NCBI GenBank assembly: GCA_046328505.1
Contig: JAXLWL010000005.1
Coordinates: forward strand, 186,001-250,000
DNA length: 64,000 bases
Source: JBDHWG01 sp046328505
GTDB taxonomy: Bacteria > Chloroflexota > Anaerolineae > Epilineales > JAHCIE01
Direction: 5' to 3'
Numbering within the stretch: the first letter of the stretch is position 1; every line of letters starts with the position of its first letter. Of this stretch, positions 31,745 to 40,473 are shown in pieces. Made by a program: the position numbers and the translations under genes. The notes beneath the pieces are model-generated. The model searched no databases and was not told where the DNA came from. It saw only the letters and a program-made list of their open reading frames with translations.

Positions 31745-32238
31745 TGCGCGTGATGGGCGTTGACCCTGGCACGGCGATCTGCGGCTGGGGAATGATCGAT
31801 ACCGACGGAGACAACGTTGCGCTTGTAGACTACGGCGCGGTGACGACTGACGCAGGAACACCGCTCGCCGAGCGCCTGCACACGGTGTACTGGCGTCTTG
31901 ACGAGTTGATCCGCCGCTATAAGCCCGACGCCCTCGCGGTCGAGCAGCTCTTTTTCAGCAAGAATGTCACGACGGCCCTCGCCGTGGGTCATGCCCGCGG
32001 CGTTGTCCTGCTGGCGGCCGCGAACGAGAGCGTCGCGATTTACGAGTACAGGCCGATGGAGGTCAAGCAGGCCATCGTCGGCTACGGGAAGGCGACGAAG
32101 GACCAGATGCAGCAGATGGTGCGCATGCTTCTCGGGCTGGACGACATCCCGCGGCCCGACGACGCAGCCGACGCGCTGGCGATCGCTCTATGCCACGCCC
32201 AGTCGTCGCGCTACCGCGCGCTGCTGGACGAGTCGTAG
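31744..32238 (+). CDS. ruvC: Holliday junction resolvase RuvC
   Basis: 164 aa from a GTG overlapping the yebC stop. The RNase H-fold catalytic acids are visible: Asp in MGVDPGTAICGWG, Glu in ALAVEQLFF, and the Asp pair in PRPDDAADALAIAL. RuvC cuts Holliday junctions symmetrically with RuvAB. No ruvA or ruvB follows; dprA comes next. Confidence 0.96.
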   Translation: MRVMGVDPGTAICGWGMIDTDGDNVALVDYGAVTTDAGTPLAERLHTVYWRLDELIRRYKPDALAVEQLFFSKNVTTALAVGHARGVVLLAAANESVAIYEYRPMEVKQAIVGYGKATKDQMQQMVRMLLGLDDIPRPDDAADALAIALCHAQSSRYRALLDES

Positions 32239-32250
32239 CGGGGGGAAGCC

Positions 32251-33363
32251 GTGGACGACGACCTGCGCTACTGGATCGGGTTCAACCGGGTCAACGGCAT
32301 CGGTCCCGTGCGGCTGCGCGCGCTCCAGGACTACTTCGGGGACCTGGCCACGGCGTGGCACGCCGAACCCGAGGCGCTCCGAGCGGCCGGGCTGGACGCG
32401 CGGCTGGCGGAGGGCGTGACACGCCTGCGGGCGCACGTCGACCTGGATGCCGAGCTGGAGCGCGTCGAGCGCGCCGGCATTACCCTCCTGACTCTCGACA
32501 GCCCCGACTACCCGCGCCTGCTCCGCCAGATCAGCGGCGCGCCGCCTCTGCTGTATGTCAAGGGCGAGCTGACCCTCGACGATGAGTTCGCGGTGGCCGT
32601 GGTCGGAACGCGAGCGGCGACAACGTACGGCCGCGCCGTCACGGAGCGGCTGAGCACGGAGCTGGCGCAGCACAACGTCACCGTCGTCAGTGGCCTGGCT
32701 GTCGGCATCGACACCTTCGCGCATCATGCCGCGCTCCAGGCGGGCGGGCGCACTGTCGCCGTCCTTGCCTGCGGCCTCGACATTGTCTACCCGGCGTCGA
32801 ACAAGGTTCTGGCCGAGAGGATCGCCGGCCAGGGCGCGCTGGTCTCCGAGCATCCCTTGGGCACTCGCCCCGATGCCCACCATTTCCCGGCTCGCAATCG
32901 CATCGTCAGCGGCCTATCATTGGGCGTGCTGATTACGGAGGCGGGGGAGAGCAGCGGAGCGCTCATCACAGCGCGCATGGCGGCGGAGCAGGGCCGCGAT
33001 GTGTTCGCCGTGCCTGGGCGAATCACCGATGTGAAGTCGGCCGGCACGAACGGGCTCATCCAGACGGGGGCTAAGCTCGTGACCAGCGTGCGCGACATCG
33101 TCGAAGAGCTGAACCTGCGTACGGTGGTCGAGCAGCGAACGGTACAGTTGGCGCTGCCGGAAGACGAAACCGAGCGAGCGCTTATCGGCTTTCTGTCCGC
33201 CGATCCCGTGCATATCGACGAGCTTCGCCGTGCCGCCGACCTGCCCATGCCTGTCGTCTCTGCGACCCTGGCGCTGCTGGAGGTCAAGGGGTTGGTACGG
33301 CAGGTAGGCGGCATGAACTACGTGGTGGCGCGCGAGACGGCAGCGCCTTATCGAATCGAATAA
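32251..33363 (+). CDS. dprA: DNA-processing protein DprA
   Basis: 370 aa. N-terminal helix-hairpin-helix (VNGIGPVRLRALQDYFG), then the Rossmann-like core with VVGTRAATTYGR, VVSGLAVGIDTFAHHAAL and EHPLGTRPDAHHFPARNRI, and a C-terminal winged helix (VHIDELRRAADLPMPVVSA). DprA loads RecA onto single-stranded DNA during natural transformation. It follows ruvC by 12 bp. Full length. Confidence 0.95.
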   Translation: MDDDLRYWIGFNRVNGIGPVRLRALQDYFGDLATAWHAEPEALRAAGLDARLAEGVTRLRAHVDLDAELERVERAGITLLTLDSPDYPRLLRQISGAPPLLYVKGELTLDDEFAVAVVGTRAATTYGRAVTERLSTELAQHNVTVVSGLAVGIDTFAHHAALQAGGRTVAVLACGLDIVYPASNKVLAERIAGQGALVSEHPLGTRPDAHHFPARNRIVSGLSLGVLITEAGESSGALITARMAAEQGRDVFAVPGRITDVKSAGTNGLIQTGAKLVTSVRDIVEELNLRTVVEQRTVQLALPEDETERALIGFLSADPVHIDELRRAADLPMPVVSATLALLEVKGLVRQVGGMNYVVARETAAPYRIE

Positions 33364-33449
33364 GAAAGGCCGCAACGAAGCGGATGAGCGCCGTCGCGCA
33401 CACCCGCGGCAACGCGCAGGCGAACGGTTAGCTCAAGGGAAGCGAGACT

Positions 33450-34520
33450 ATGGATAATTTCTACGCCCTCATCATGGCAGGCGGCGGCGGTACGCGCCTT
33501 TGGCCGCGCAGCCGCCAGGGACAGCCCAAGCAATTCCTCAACATCGGCACGGCTCATAGTCTTCTGCGCGAGGCTTTCCTGCGCATTCAGCCCATTATCC
33601 CGGCGGAGCGCGTGCTCATCATCACCGGCCAGAAATGGCTGGAGGCGGTCACCGCCGAGCTGCCGGAGATTCCCCTCGAAAACATCCTGGGCGAGCCGGA
33701 GGGCCGCGGCACCGCGCCCGCCATCGGCCTGGCGGCGGAGGTTATCGCCCGCCGCGATCCCAACGCTATTCTCGCCTGCCTGACTGCGGACCATCTTATC
33801 CGCAACCAGGAGGGCTTTCGCGAGATTCTCCTGACGGCGGCGGGCAGTGCTTGCTCCGGGCGAATTATCCTGCTGGGCATCACGCCCCAGGAGCCGAACA
33901 CCGGCTACGGCTACATCGAGGCGGACACGGCCAGCCTCAACGGCGGCTCGACATTGCGCGTTCTGTCGTTCAAGGAGAAGCCGACGCCGGAGGTGGCCGA
34001 GCAATTCCTGGCCGCCGGCAACTACTACTGGAACAGCGGCATGTTCGTGTGGAGCGTCGCGACCATTCGCGACAACATGGGCCGCTTCATCCCCGACACC
34101 GCGGCGCGCCTCGCGCGTATCGCCGACGCCTGGGGGACGCGGACGCAGGATTACGTGATCGAAGACGCCTGGCCTGGCATCAAGAACGAGACGATTGACT
34201 ACGCCATCATCGAGAAGGCGGACGATGTGTGCGTCATCCCGGCCGACATCGGCTGGAGCGACGTAGGGAGCTGGGCCGCCGTGTTCGACGTCCTGCCCTC
34301 CGACTCCTGGGACAACGTCATCGAGGGGGAGTACGTCGGCGTCGACTCGCGCAACAACCTCATCTACAGCCCGAACAAGCTCGTCGCCGTGATCGGCGTC
34401 GAGGACATGGTTATCGTGGACGCCGACGACGTCCTGCTCATCCTGCCGCGCAGCCGCGCCCAGGACGTGAAGCAAATCGTAGACGAGCTACGCGCCCAAA
34501 AGCGCACTGAGTACCTGTAA
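33450..34520 (+). CDS. Mannose-1-phosphate guanylyltransferase
   Basis: 356 aa. The nucleotidyltransferase signature LIMAGGGGTRLWPRSR is at the N-terminus, with FLNIGTAHSLLREAF, PNTGYGYIEAD, the active-site FKEKP and YWNSGMFVW typical of GDP-mannose pyrophosphorylases. It converts mannose-1-phosphate and GTP to GDP-mannose, the donor for glycan and glycolipid mannosylation. The short ManC-type protein lacks a fused isomerase domain. Ends at a convergent terminator. Confidence 0.93.
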   Translation: MDNFYALIMAGGGGTRLWPRSRQGQPKQFLNIGTAHSLLREAFLRIQPIIPAERVLIITGQKWLEAVTAELPEIPLENILGEPEGRGTAPAIGLAAEVIARRDPNAILACLTADHLIRNQEGFREILLTAAGSACSGRIILLGITPQEPNTGYGYIEADTASLNGGSTLRVLSFKEKPTPEVAEQFLAAGNYYWNSGMFVWSVATIRDNMGRFIPDTAARLARIADAWGTRTQDYVIEDAWPGIKNETIDYAIIEKADDVCVIPADIGWSDVGSWAAVFDVLPSDSWDNVIEGEYVGVDSRNNLIYSPNKLVAVIGVEDMVIVDADDVLLILPRSRAQDVKQIVDELRAQKRTEYL

Positions 34521-34529
34521 CCGTCGCAA

Positions 34530-34559
34530 AAGAGCGGGGGGCACGCGCTTCCCGCTCTT
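34530..34559. terminator. Bidirectional hairpin terminator
   Basis: AAGAGCGGG pairs with CCCGCTCTT (9 bp, 12-nt loop). Read on the reverse strand the stem is followed by TTTTGC, which fits termination of the SNF2 transcript as well as the mannose-1-phosphate guanylyltransferase transcript. Confidence 0.7.
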
Positions 34560-34576
34560 CTTAGGCCCCCGCGCCT

Positions 34577-37084
34577 CTAGTCCAGAGGCCGCAACAACTC
34601 AATCAGCTCATCTCGCGTCCACCCTGATTGGCCCGTTTTCGTAGCACCAATAATTCTGTCCGCTAGATCGCGCTTGGAGGCAAGGAGCTTGTCTATCCGC
34701 TCCTCCAGCGTGTCCTGCGTCAAGATGCGATAGACGTAAACCGTGCGGGTTTGCCCGATGCGATGGGTGCGATCCGTTGCCTGGGACTCGATGGCGGGAT
34801 TCCACCATCGGTCGGCATGAATAACATGGTTCGCCGCAGTCAACGTGAGACCCTGGCCTGTAGCCATAAGGCTGCATAGCGCCACCTCCGCCTGACCCGC
34901 GTTGAACCGATCGACAAAGGCCTGGCGATCGTTGGTTGACCCATCAATCCGAACGTACCTGACACCTTTCTCTCGCAAGGCCTTCTCCAACAGACTCAAC
35001 ATGCCAAGGAAGTGGCTGAAAACAAGGACGCGTTCGCCACTCGCCTGTATTTCCTGCACCTTGTTGATAATCCAGTCGAACTTCTCGGAACGGCCAATAA
35101 CAGGTTCATCGCGATTGGTAATAATGGCAGGATGATCACATATCTGCTTCAGCTTGGTCAGAACGGGTAGGATGCCCGTTGTGTAGTCAATTCGCTCGCC
35201 GGCGCGCAAAGAGTCGATGAGGCGTTGCGCCTGGCCCTGCACCGTTGCGTACAGTTCCTTCTGTTCGTCCGTTAGCTCGCACCATTCATCCAACTCGATC
35301 TTCGGGGGCAGATCGGCAGCAACATCCCCCTTCAGCCGGCGCAACAGAAATGGCCTGATGCGTTGCCCTAAGCGTACCGTCGCGCCGCTGTCACCGGCAG
35401 CAATGGAGTCCTCGAAAGTAGACTTGAAAGTGCCATACTTCCCCAAATGCCCGCGCATCATGAAATCGAAAACGGACCATAACTCGGCAGGGCGATTTTC
35501 GACGGGCGTTCCACTGAGGGCGAGTCGATGGGCAGAATTGAGAGCTTTAGTCGCGAGTGTTCGCTTGGTATCCGGATTCTTGATTTGCGTTGCCTCGTCA
35601 AGGATGACGTAGAAGAACGGCACCGAGGCAAGCATCTGGCTGTCACGCCCGGCGACAGTATATGTCGTCACAAAGATGTAGGGCTTCGCGGATTGGAAAA
35701 GGCTTGAGCGACGCTGCGAACCGTGATAGAGATAGACATTGGCCTGTGGGAAGTAGCGTTGAAGCTCTCGCTCCCAATGTATCAGAACCGATTTTGGCGC
35801 GAGGATCAGACTGTGCTGCGTGCTGCCAGTGGCTTCATATGCCATCCGCAGGGCACAGATCGATTGCAGCGTCTTGCCAAGCCCCATGTCATCGGCCAGC
35901 AGGCCATGCAACTGGTTGCTCGAAAGCCACGATAGCCACTGGATGCCGCTGCGTTGATATGGGCGCAGGGATATACTCTGCTGCGTAAGATGAGACTCGA
36001 TCGAGTCTGGCAGGCGAAACCTTTCATCGAACTTGAAATCCGTCAGCTGCGACAGGAACTGCTGATACGAAGTGCTTAACTCGGCCCGCCCGCCAATGTC
36101 GCGGATGAACTCGTCCAAAGAAGCGAACTGCGAGGCCGGGACGCGATATCCCGCCGCCGTCGGCTCAGCCCCCAATTCCTGAAGCCCGCGATCGACGCGA
36201 AGCACATCGGGCGTTGGGTTCTTTACCCAGGTAAAATCATCGAGCGGAAGGTATTTGTCCTTCGCTCCGAGAATCGATTGATGCGACAGGGTCGTATCAG
36301 CTACTTGATAATTAACCTGAAAATCAAGCCAGCCAGGCTGGTTCTGTTGGACGCTCACGACACGGGCAGGTGCCGAGTTGATGACTTGAATCCTTCCGGC
36401 CAGGTCTGTGAGGACAGCGTTGAACTCCTTCTTGTAGAGAACCAGGTCGCGGAGGAAAAACTCAGGTATCTGGCCGCCGGCGATATGGCGCACCGGTGTC
36501 TGCAGCGCCTGTTGCACAGCAGGGCTGAGCTTGCGTGGATAGGGAATGTAGGTCTTGCCAACGCGACAATACTCTCTGTCGGGAGTAGCTACCAGGTCCG
36601 GCGCTGGCACGATTGTGTCTGATCCAGGTATGCGATAACCGGCCTGGACATTCAACCCTTTGGAAGGTTGATAGTCTATCTGCATAGCCGGTTCGAGCGG
36701 CTTATCGAGAACCTGTATCTCCTGCGCGCGGGGCGTCTCGTGGACGGGTTTCCGGCTACGCATGAATTTCAGCATACGGGGCGGCACGGAGTCCGAGACA
36801 AGGGCCCCGTCCGGTTGAGCCAGCGGATTGAGACTCCGCAGAGCCTGCAAAGTGCGGTAGTCCTCTTCACCCACAACCCACATCCCCAGGCCATCAAGAC
36901 TCTCTTCGCGATAGCCATAACTCCAGAGAGGCGTGATATCCCGAACAAGCTCCGGCCCGCCCCCCAAATCCTTGTAGACGCGGGTTACGTACCGGTCGTC
37001 CTCATCCCTATCGACCTCGAAACTCAAGACCAAGGGTTGGGTTCGCGGTCGTCTGGTGAAAGGTTGAAACAGGCGTCGAATCAC
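34577..37084 (-). CDS. SNF2-family DEAD/DEAH helicase
   Basis: 835 aa from a GTG at 37084, which overlaps the upstream gene's stop as GTGA and has GGAGGAAG 5 bases before it; the frame is open further up only inside that gene. The N-terminal ~370 residues are not recognised. The SNF2 ATPase follows: LADDMGLGKTLQSI (motif I), VILDEATQIKNP (II), LALSGTPVENRPAELWS (III), then the second lobe with VLVFSHFLGML, LMATGQGLTLTAANHV and RTHRIGQTRTVYVYRI (VI). SNF2 enzymes translocate on double-stranded DNA; bacterial ones include RapA and defence-system helicases. It is translationally coupled to a membrane coiled-coil/HhH protein. Base composition is visibly lower in GC than the surroundings. Confidence 0.92.
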   Translation of the reverse strand: MIRRLFQPFTRRPRTQPLVLSFEVDRDEDDRYVTRVYKDLGGGPELVRDITPLWSYGYREESLDGLGMWVVGEEDYRTLQALRSLNPLAQPDGALVSDSVPPRMLKFMRSRKPVHETPRAQEIQVLDKPLEPAMQIDYQPSKGLNVQAGYRIPGSDTIVPAPDLVATPDREYCRVGKTYIPYPRKLSPAVQQALQTPVRHIAGGQIPEFFLRDLVLYKKEFNAVLTDLAGRIQVINSAPARVVSVQQNQPGWLDFQVNYQVADTTLSHQSILGAKDKYLPLDDFTWVKNPTPDVLRVDRGLQELGAEPTAAGYRVPASQFASLDEFIRDIGGRAELSTSYQQFLSQLTDFKFDERFRLPDSIESHLTQQSISLRPYQRSGIQWLSWLSSNQLHGLLADDMGLGKTLQSICALRMAYEATGSTQHSLILAPKSVLIHWERELQRYFPQANVYLYHGSQRRSSLFQSAKPYIFVTTYTVAGRDSQMLASVPFFYVILDEATQIKNPDTKRTLATKALNSAHRLALSGTPVENRPAELWSVFDFMMRGHLGKYGTFKSTFEDSIAAGDSGATVRLGQRIRPFLLRRLKGDVAADLPPKIELDEWCELTDEQKELYATVQGQAQRLIDSLRAGERIDYTTGILPVLTKLKQICDHPAIITNRDEPVIGRSEKFDWIINKVQEIQASGERVLVFSHFLGMLSLLEKALREKGVRYVRIDGSTNDRQAFVDRFNAGQAEVALCSLMATGQGLTLTAANHVIHADRWWNPAIESQATDRTHRIGQTRTVYVYRILTQDTLEERIDKLLASKRDLADRIIGATKTGQSGWTRDELIELLRPLD

Positions 37085-37866
37085 GCTGCTTCCTCCAACA
37101 CAATGGATTTGAACCAGTCTGGCATTGGCTCCCACTCAGCAAAGACTCCGTGGTTGAAGGCATCCAGGTCATTTGATGGCGCTTTCTGGTCCAGCAGAGA
37201 AGCGCGGAAGTCGCGCTCGGAAACGCTAGTGAACCTTTGCATCTCGCGCTGAAGAACACTCAGTTGAGACTCAATTTCGGCTTGTCGCGTTGACGTTTGG
37301 GAGATCTGCTTTTGAGCCGTCGCTCGCCGGGCGGCAAAGTGGGCGAGGATTGCGGACTTGCCGGCAAAGTCACCGTTGAGGAGTGTTGGAAGAAGCGCGC
37401 GATAATGATGTACCCAGTCGTTGATAGCCTGCTGGCGCGCCTCACCGACGCCAGCCGCCTCGTCTGCGTTATAGAGATCCGTCAGTCGTCCGTGAAAAAC
37501 GCCGTGAAGGATTCGATCGTGAATAGCCCGTCCAATACCGGGCACATCTTTCAGCCGGGTTTGAACGAGGTATGTTTCCAACTGCTTAGTCAACTCGTCA
37601 TTCTGCTCTCGATCAAGGACAGCGAACTCGCGTTCCGACTTTGCGAGTTGGTCTTCACACGATCGCAACTCACCCTGTAAACGAGATTCGGCCTCGCGCA
37701 TCAGATGCAAGTGAGCTGTTCCACGCGAGTTCTGAAAATGTTGGCGTGCTAAACGTGAAAGCTGGCGTCGTTTGACCGATGAGGGGCGATTGTAGATTGT
37801 GAGTAAGAGGAAAATAGCCACAAACAAACAGGCAACCAAGGCGAGTAGAAGGAGAAATGTCGTCAT
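37081..37866 (-). CDS. Membrane-anchored coiled-coil protein with helix-hairpin-helix motif
   Basis: 261 aa. Residues 4-25 are one hydrophobic segment (FLLLLALVACLFVAIFLLL). A long charged coiled coil follows (about 55-105: ESRLQGELRSCEDQLAKSER). Residues ~105-150 hold a helix-hairpin-helix-like unit, RLKDVPGIGRAIHDRIL followed by LYNADEAAGVGEARQQAI, as in DNA-binding HhH proteins. A second coiled coil (about 180-215) precedes the C-terminus. Its stop overlaps the start of the SNF2 helicase, so they should be made together. I infer a membrane-tethered DNA-binding partner of the helicase; the family is not one I can name. Confidence 0.7.
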   Translation of the reverse strand: MTTFLLLLALVACLFVAIFLLLTIYNRPSSVKRRQLSRLARQHFQNSRGTAHLHLMREAESRLQGELRSCEDQLAKSEREFAVLDREQNDELTKQLETYLVQTRLKDVPGIGRAIHDRILHGVFHGRLTDLYNADEAAGVGEARQQAINDWVHHYRALLPTLLNGDFAGKSAILAHFAARRATAQKQISQTSTRQAEIESQLSVLQREMQRFTSVSERDFRASLLDQKAPSNDLDAFNHGVFAEWEPMPDWFKSIVLEEAA

Positions 37867-38170
37867 AGGGGCTACCCAGGGCCATAGAGAGTTATTAGCA
37901 GAAGGGAAACGCTGACTTATAACATATATGACGAATCATAGTGCGAATTTGTCACGCACTATTCGACAAATCTCGCCACCCGTCGAACATCTTCCAGAAG
38001 CGCACTTTTGGCTAGGCCGGCGCGGACGTGCGCAAATCTCAACAAAGTGACGGAATATGAAGATTTCTCCACGCGCGGCGGCGCGGTTGGGGATATAATG
38101 GGGAGTAGGCGCCTTCGGTGAGGTGGAGCGCAGCGTCGCGCTCTCTGTCCGCAACATAGGAGAATAAATC
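37867..38170. promoter_or_regulatory. Divergent spacer with overlapping palindromes and a promoter
   Basis: ATAGTGCG/CGCACTAT (37938-37962) and ATTTGTC/GACAAAT (37947-37971) overlap, an arrangement typical of operators or alternative hairpins, about 75 bases upstream of the coiled-coil gene. TATAAT at 38094-38099 is the likely -10 of the small gene at 38171. Confidence 0.45.
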
Positions 38171-38353
38171 ATGAAGCCTGCACCGCTTGAGCAGCTGGAC
38201 CCACTGACTCGCGATCTTGTCAAGGCGGCCCTCGCGTGGTATCACGCCCAAACGCAGGGCCAGGCGTCGGAGGCGGAGTTCGATCTCGTGACCGCCTGCG
38301 AGCGATATGCCGGCGATGTCGTGCCGCTGGAGCCGGCCAAGCTGGAGAAGTAG
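38171..38353 (+). CDS. Small uncharacterised protein (60 aa)
   Basis: 60 aa, soluble, acidic and helical: LEQLDPLTRDLVKAALAWYH, then EAEFDLVTACERYAGDV. Support as a gene: TATAAT about 70 bases upstream, AGGAGA 8 bases before the ATG, and a strong hairpin 40 bases after the stop. No family recognised and no cysteine cluster or basic region that would hint at a role. It stands alone between the helicase unit and the convergent TorD-type gene. Confidence 0.6.
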   Translation: MKPAPLEQLDPLTRDLVKAALAWYHAQTQGQASEAEFDLVTACERYAGDVVPLEPAKLEK

Positions 38354-38394
38354 CCGAGGGATTGGAACCGAGCGTCGCGCGCAAAAGGAAAGCT

Positions 38395-38424
38395 GACCCC
38401 GGCATGTGTGGATATGCCGGGGTC
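38395..38424. terminator. Hairpin terminator between convergent genes
   Basis: GACCCCGGCAT pairs perfectly with ATGCCGGGGTC (11 bp) around an 8-nt loop. Confidence 0.7.
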
Positions 38425-38429
38425 GCCGT

Positions 38430-39437
38430 TTACGGTGAATTATGCGCCTCGCGAATCTTCGCCATGAGCGCCTGGCCCGCCGCCAGGCGCTCGCGCCATT
38501 CCCGGCCGTAGAGTGACCACGTCGGGGCCGCCGCCATCAGCGCGGCGATTTGGGCGTCGGCGTCCAGCCACAGCGCGTCCAGCGCGTCCAGCAGGGCCGG
38601 GAGCAGGTCGAACTGCGCGGCAGCCTCGAACAGGGCGCGCAGCGTCGCAAAACGGTCGCCCAGCGGCGTCGGCAGGCCGAGCGCCTGCCCGATGCGCCGC
38701 ATATCTCCACGGCACAGGAACACGCCGACACGCGCCGGCGTCAGCAGCGTCCGCACGACCTGGCCGAGGCTCTCCGGCTCGGCTGCGGTTCGCCCCTCAT
38801 CCCCCGGCCCCTTCCCCCACTCGGTGGGGAAGGGGGGCGACAGGTTCTCGACCGTTTGTTGTCTTCCCCCCCTCTCCCAGAACGGGAGAGGGGGTAGGGG
38901 GGTGAGGGGCGTGTCCGCCAGCACAAGCTCCCAGGTGAGCTGCGCCAGCGCGTGGTAGATCAGGTGTGGGGTGAGGCGCGCGACGGTCAGGGCGCAGATC
39001 GGCGCCCAGCGCGCCAGGTGCTCGGCAAGGAAGCGCGTCTGGCGGCGGCGCGCAGGCTCAGGGGCGCGGCCGTCTTCTTCAAGCGCGATGAGGTGGGCCA
39101 TGAACAGAAGCTCGACCCCCAGGTGGTCGGGGGCGGCGACGCGCGCGCCCTCCGGTACAAAGCCCGCGAGATTGTAGAGGTCCTCGACACGATAGGTCAC
39201 GTCGGTGTTGAGCATCAGGTCGTCGCCGAGGAACACAGACTCGTAGGGGTAGACGTTCTGCGTCAGGACGCGGGCGTACTCCGCCGCCATCTCGTCGAGC
39301 CAGTCGGGGTCGGCGGTCGGCGGGGTGTGCTCGGCGAAGCCGGGCAGGCCGCGCAGGGTATCGGCCAGCGGCGCGTCGATCTCGGCCAGCCACAGGCGGG
39401 CGAGGAGTGCGTAAGTGTTATGGCGTGGGCTGGGCAT
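38430..39437 (-). CDS. TorD/DmsD-type molybdoenzyme chaperone with inserted repeat linker
   Basis: 335 aa from the ATG at 39437 (AAGGAAAGG upstream). All-helical protein with the TorD-family look: YALLARLWLAEIDAPLADTL, then EYARVLTQNVYPYESVFLGD and LGVELLFMAHLIALEEDGR. TorD proteins bind signal regions and apo-forms of DMSO-reductase-family enzymes during cofactor insertion. Such an enzyme is encoded at 40474-43491 on the same strand. About 40 residues in the middle (LTPLPPLPFWERGG to GPGDEG) are encoded by a GC-palindromic repeat at 38791-38911 and look like an inserted linker, making the protein longer than usual. Confidence 0.75.
   Translation of the reverse strand: MPSPRHNTYALLARLWLAEIDAPLADTLRGLPGFAEHTPPTADPDWLDEMAAEYARVLTQNVYPYESVFLGDDLMLNTDVTYRVEDLYNLAGFVPEGARVAAPDHLGVELLFMAHLIALEEDGRAPEPARRRQTRFLAEHLARWAPICALTVARLTPHLIYHALAQLTWELVLADTPLTPLPPLPFWERGGRQQTVENLSPPFPTEWGKGPGDEGRTAAEPESLGQVVRTLLTPARVGVFLCRGDMRRIGQALGLPTPLGDRFATLRALFEAAAQFDLLPALLDALDALWLDADAQIAALMAAAPTWSLYGREWRERLAAGQALMAKIREAHNSP
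38791..38911. repeat. Palindromic repeat embedded in the chaperone gene
   Basis: Ends are inverted (CGCCCCTCATCCCCC and GGGGGTGAGGGGCG), with inner stems around CCCCCACTCGGTGGGG and CCCTCTCCCAGAACGGGAGAGGG. Length about 121 bp, in frame, no stop. Confidence 0.7.
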
Positions 39438-39479
39438 TGGCCCCTTTCCTTGCGTAATACCAAAAGTGGCTAGAGAGGC

Positions 39480-39585
39480 TGTCATTCCTTGCGTACGGCA
39501 GTCTGTACCACTATGGCATTGGTGTATCCCACCCCGAGATTGCCTCGGCGGCAAATCTCGCCTCGCAATGACGCCTCAGCCTCGC
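39480..39585. repeat. Degenerate TCATTGCGAG-family repeat
   Basis: GTCATTCCTTGCG at one end and CTCGCCTCGCAATGACGCC at the other, with GAGATTGCCTCGGCGGCAA inside. It fills most of the gap between the chaperone and hydrolase genes. Confidence 0.55.
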
Positions 39586-39649
39586 CGATTTCGCTGAGCT
39601 TCCAGCAGCGTTGGGTATGAGCGCGGTCGGGCGGCGTTATCGGCGGAAG

Positions 39650-39678
39650 TTGACAGCGCGATTCATCGGCGGTACAGT
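39650..39678 (+). promoter_or_regulatory. Sigma-70-type promoter of the dienelactone hydrolase gene
   Basis: TTGACA, 17 bp, TACAGT, 42 bases before the start. Perfect -35. Confidence 0.7.
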
Positions 39679-39720
39679 GGGGCGCGTGCGACGGGTAACC
39701 GACAGACACAACTCGGAGGT

Positions 39721-40437
39721 ATGATGGCTGACGTCATAATCGCCACGCCTCGCGGCGCGCTGAAGACCTACGTCGCGGTTCCGACGGGCGATGGGCCGTG
39801 GCCGGGCGTCGTGGTTATCCACGATGCGGCCGGGATGACGCGCGACCTGCGCAACCAGGCGGATTGGCTGGCGAGCGAAGGCTACCTGGCCGCCGCGCCC
39901 GACCTGTTCGGCGGCGGCACCCTGGCCCGTTGTCTGCGCGACATGATTCGCGACTACATGACGTGGCAGGGAACGATGTTCGACGAGATCGAGGCGGTGC
40001 GCGCGTGGCTGGCCGACCAGAACGGCTCCAGCGGCAAGATCGGCGTCATCGGTTTCTGCATGGGCGGCGGCTTCGCGTTGCTCCTGGCGCCGGGCCACGG
40101 ATTCGCAGCGTCGAGCGCGAACTACGGCAGCATCCCCAAGGAGGCTGAAACCTTCTTCGCCGGCGCCTGCCCCATCGTCGCCAGCTACGGCGCGAAGGAC
40201 TTCGGGCTCCGCGGCGCCGCGGAGCGACTCGAACAGGCTCTGACCGTGGCCGGGGTCGAGCACGACGTGAAGGAGTACCCAGACGCTGGACACTCGTTCC
40301 TCAACGACCACAAGCCCGAAGACTTCTCGCGGTGGATGGTGGTCGTCACGCGGCTGACCGGCAGCGCGTACCATGAGGCGTCGGCCCAGGATGCTCGCCG
40401 GCGAATCATCGCCTTCTTCGATAAGCACCTAAAGTAG
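39721..40437 (+). CDS. Dienelactone hydrolase family protein
   Basis: 238 aa alpha/beta hydrolase. Catalytic residues visible: nucleophile Cys in IGFCMGGGFALLLA, Asp in YGAKDFGLRG, and His in DAGHSFLND. An N-terminal PGVVVIHDAAGMTRDLRNQA block is typical of the DLH family, which hydrolyses dienelactone or other small esters. GGAGGT ends directly before the first of two consecutive ATG codons, so the second (39724) may be used. It is transcribed against its neighbours and flanked by a promoter and a perfect palindromic terminator. Confidence 0.9.
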   Translation: MMADVIIATPRGALKTYVAVPTGDGPWPGVVVIHDAAGMTRDLRNQADWLASEGYLAAAPDLFGGGTLARCLRDMIRDYMTWQGTMFDEIEAVRAWLADQNGSSGKIGVIGFCMGGGFALLLAPGHGFAASSANYGSIPKEAETFFAGACPIVASYGAKDFGLRGAAERLEQALTVAGVEHDVKEYPDAGHSFLNDHKPEDFSRWMVVVTRLTGSAYHEASAQDARRRIIAFFDKHLK

Positions 40438-40462
40438 AGACGCGCTATAGCGCGTCTCTACT
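40433..40462. terminator. Perfect 30-bp palindrome between convergent genes
   Basis: AGTAGAGACGCGCTA followed directly by its complement TAGCGCGTCTCTACT. It includes the hydrolase stop codon, and a partial echo (GGCGCGTCTCTACT) follows. Confidence 0.7.
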
Positions 40463-40473
40463 CTGGCGCGTCT

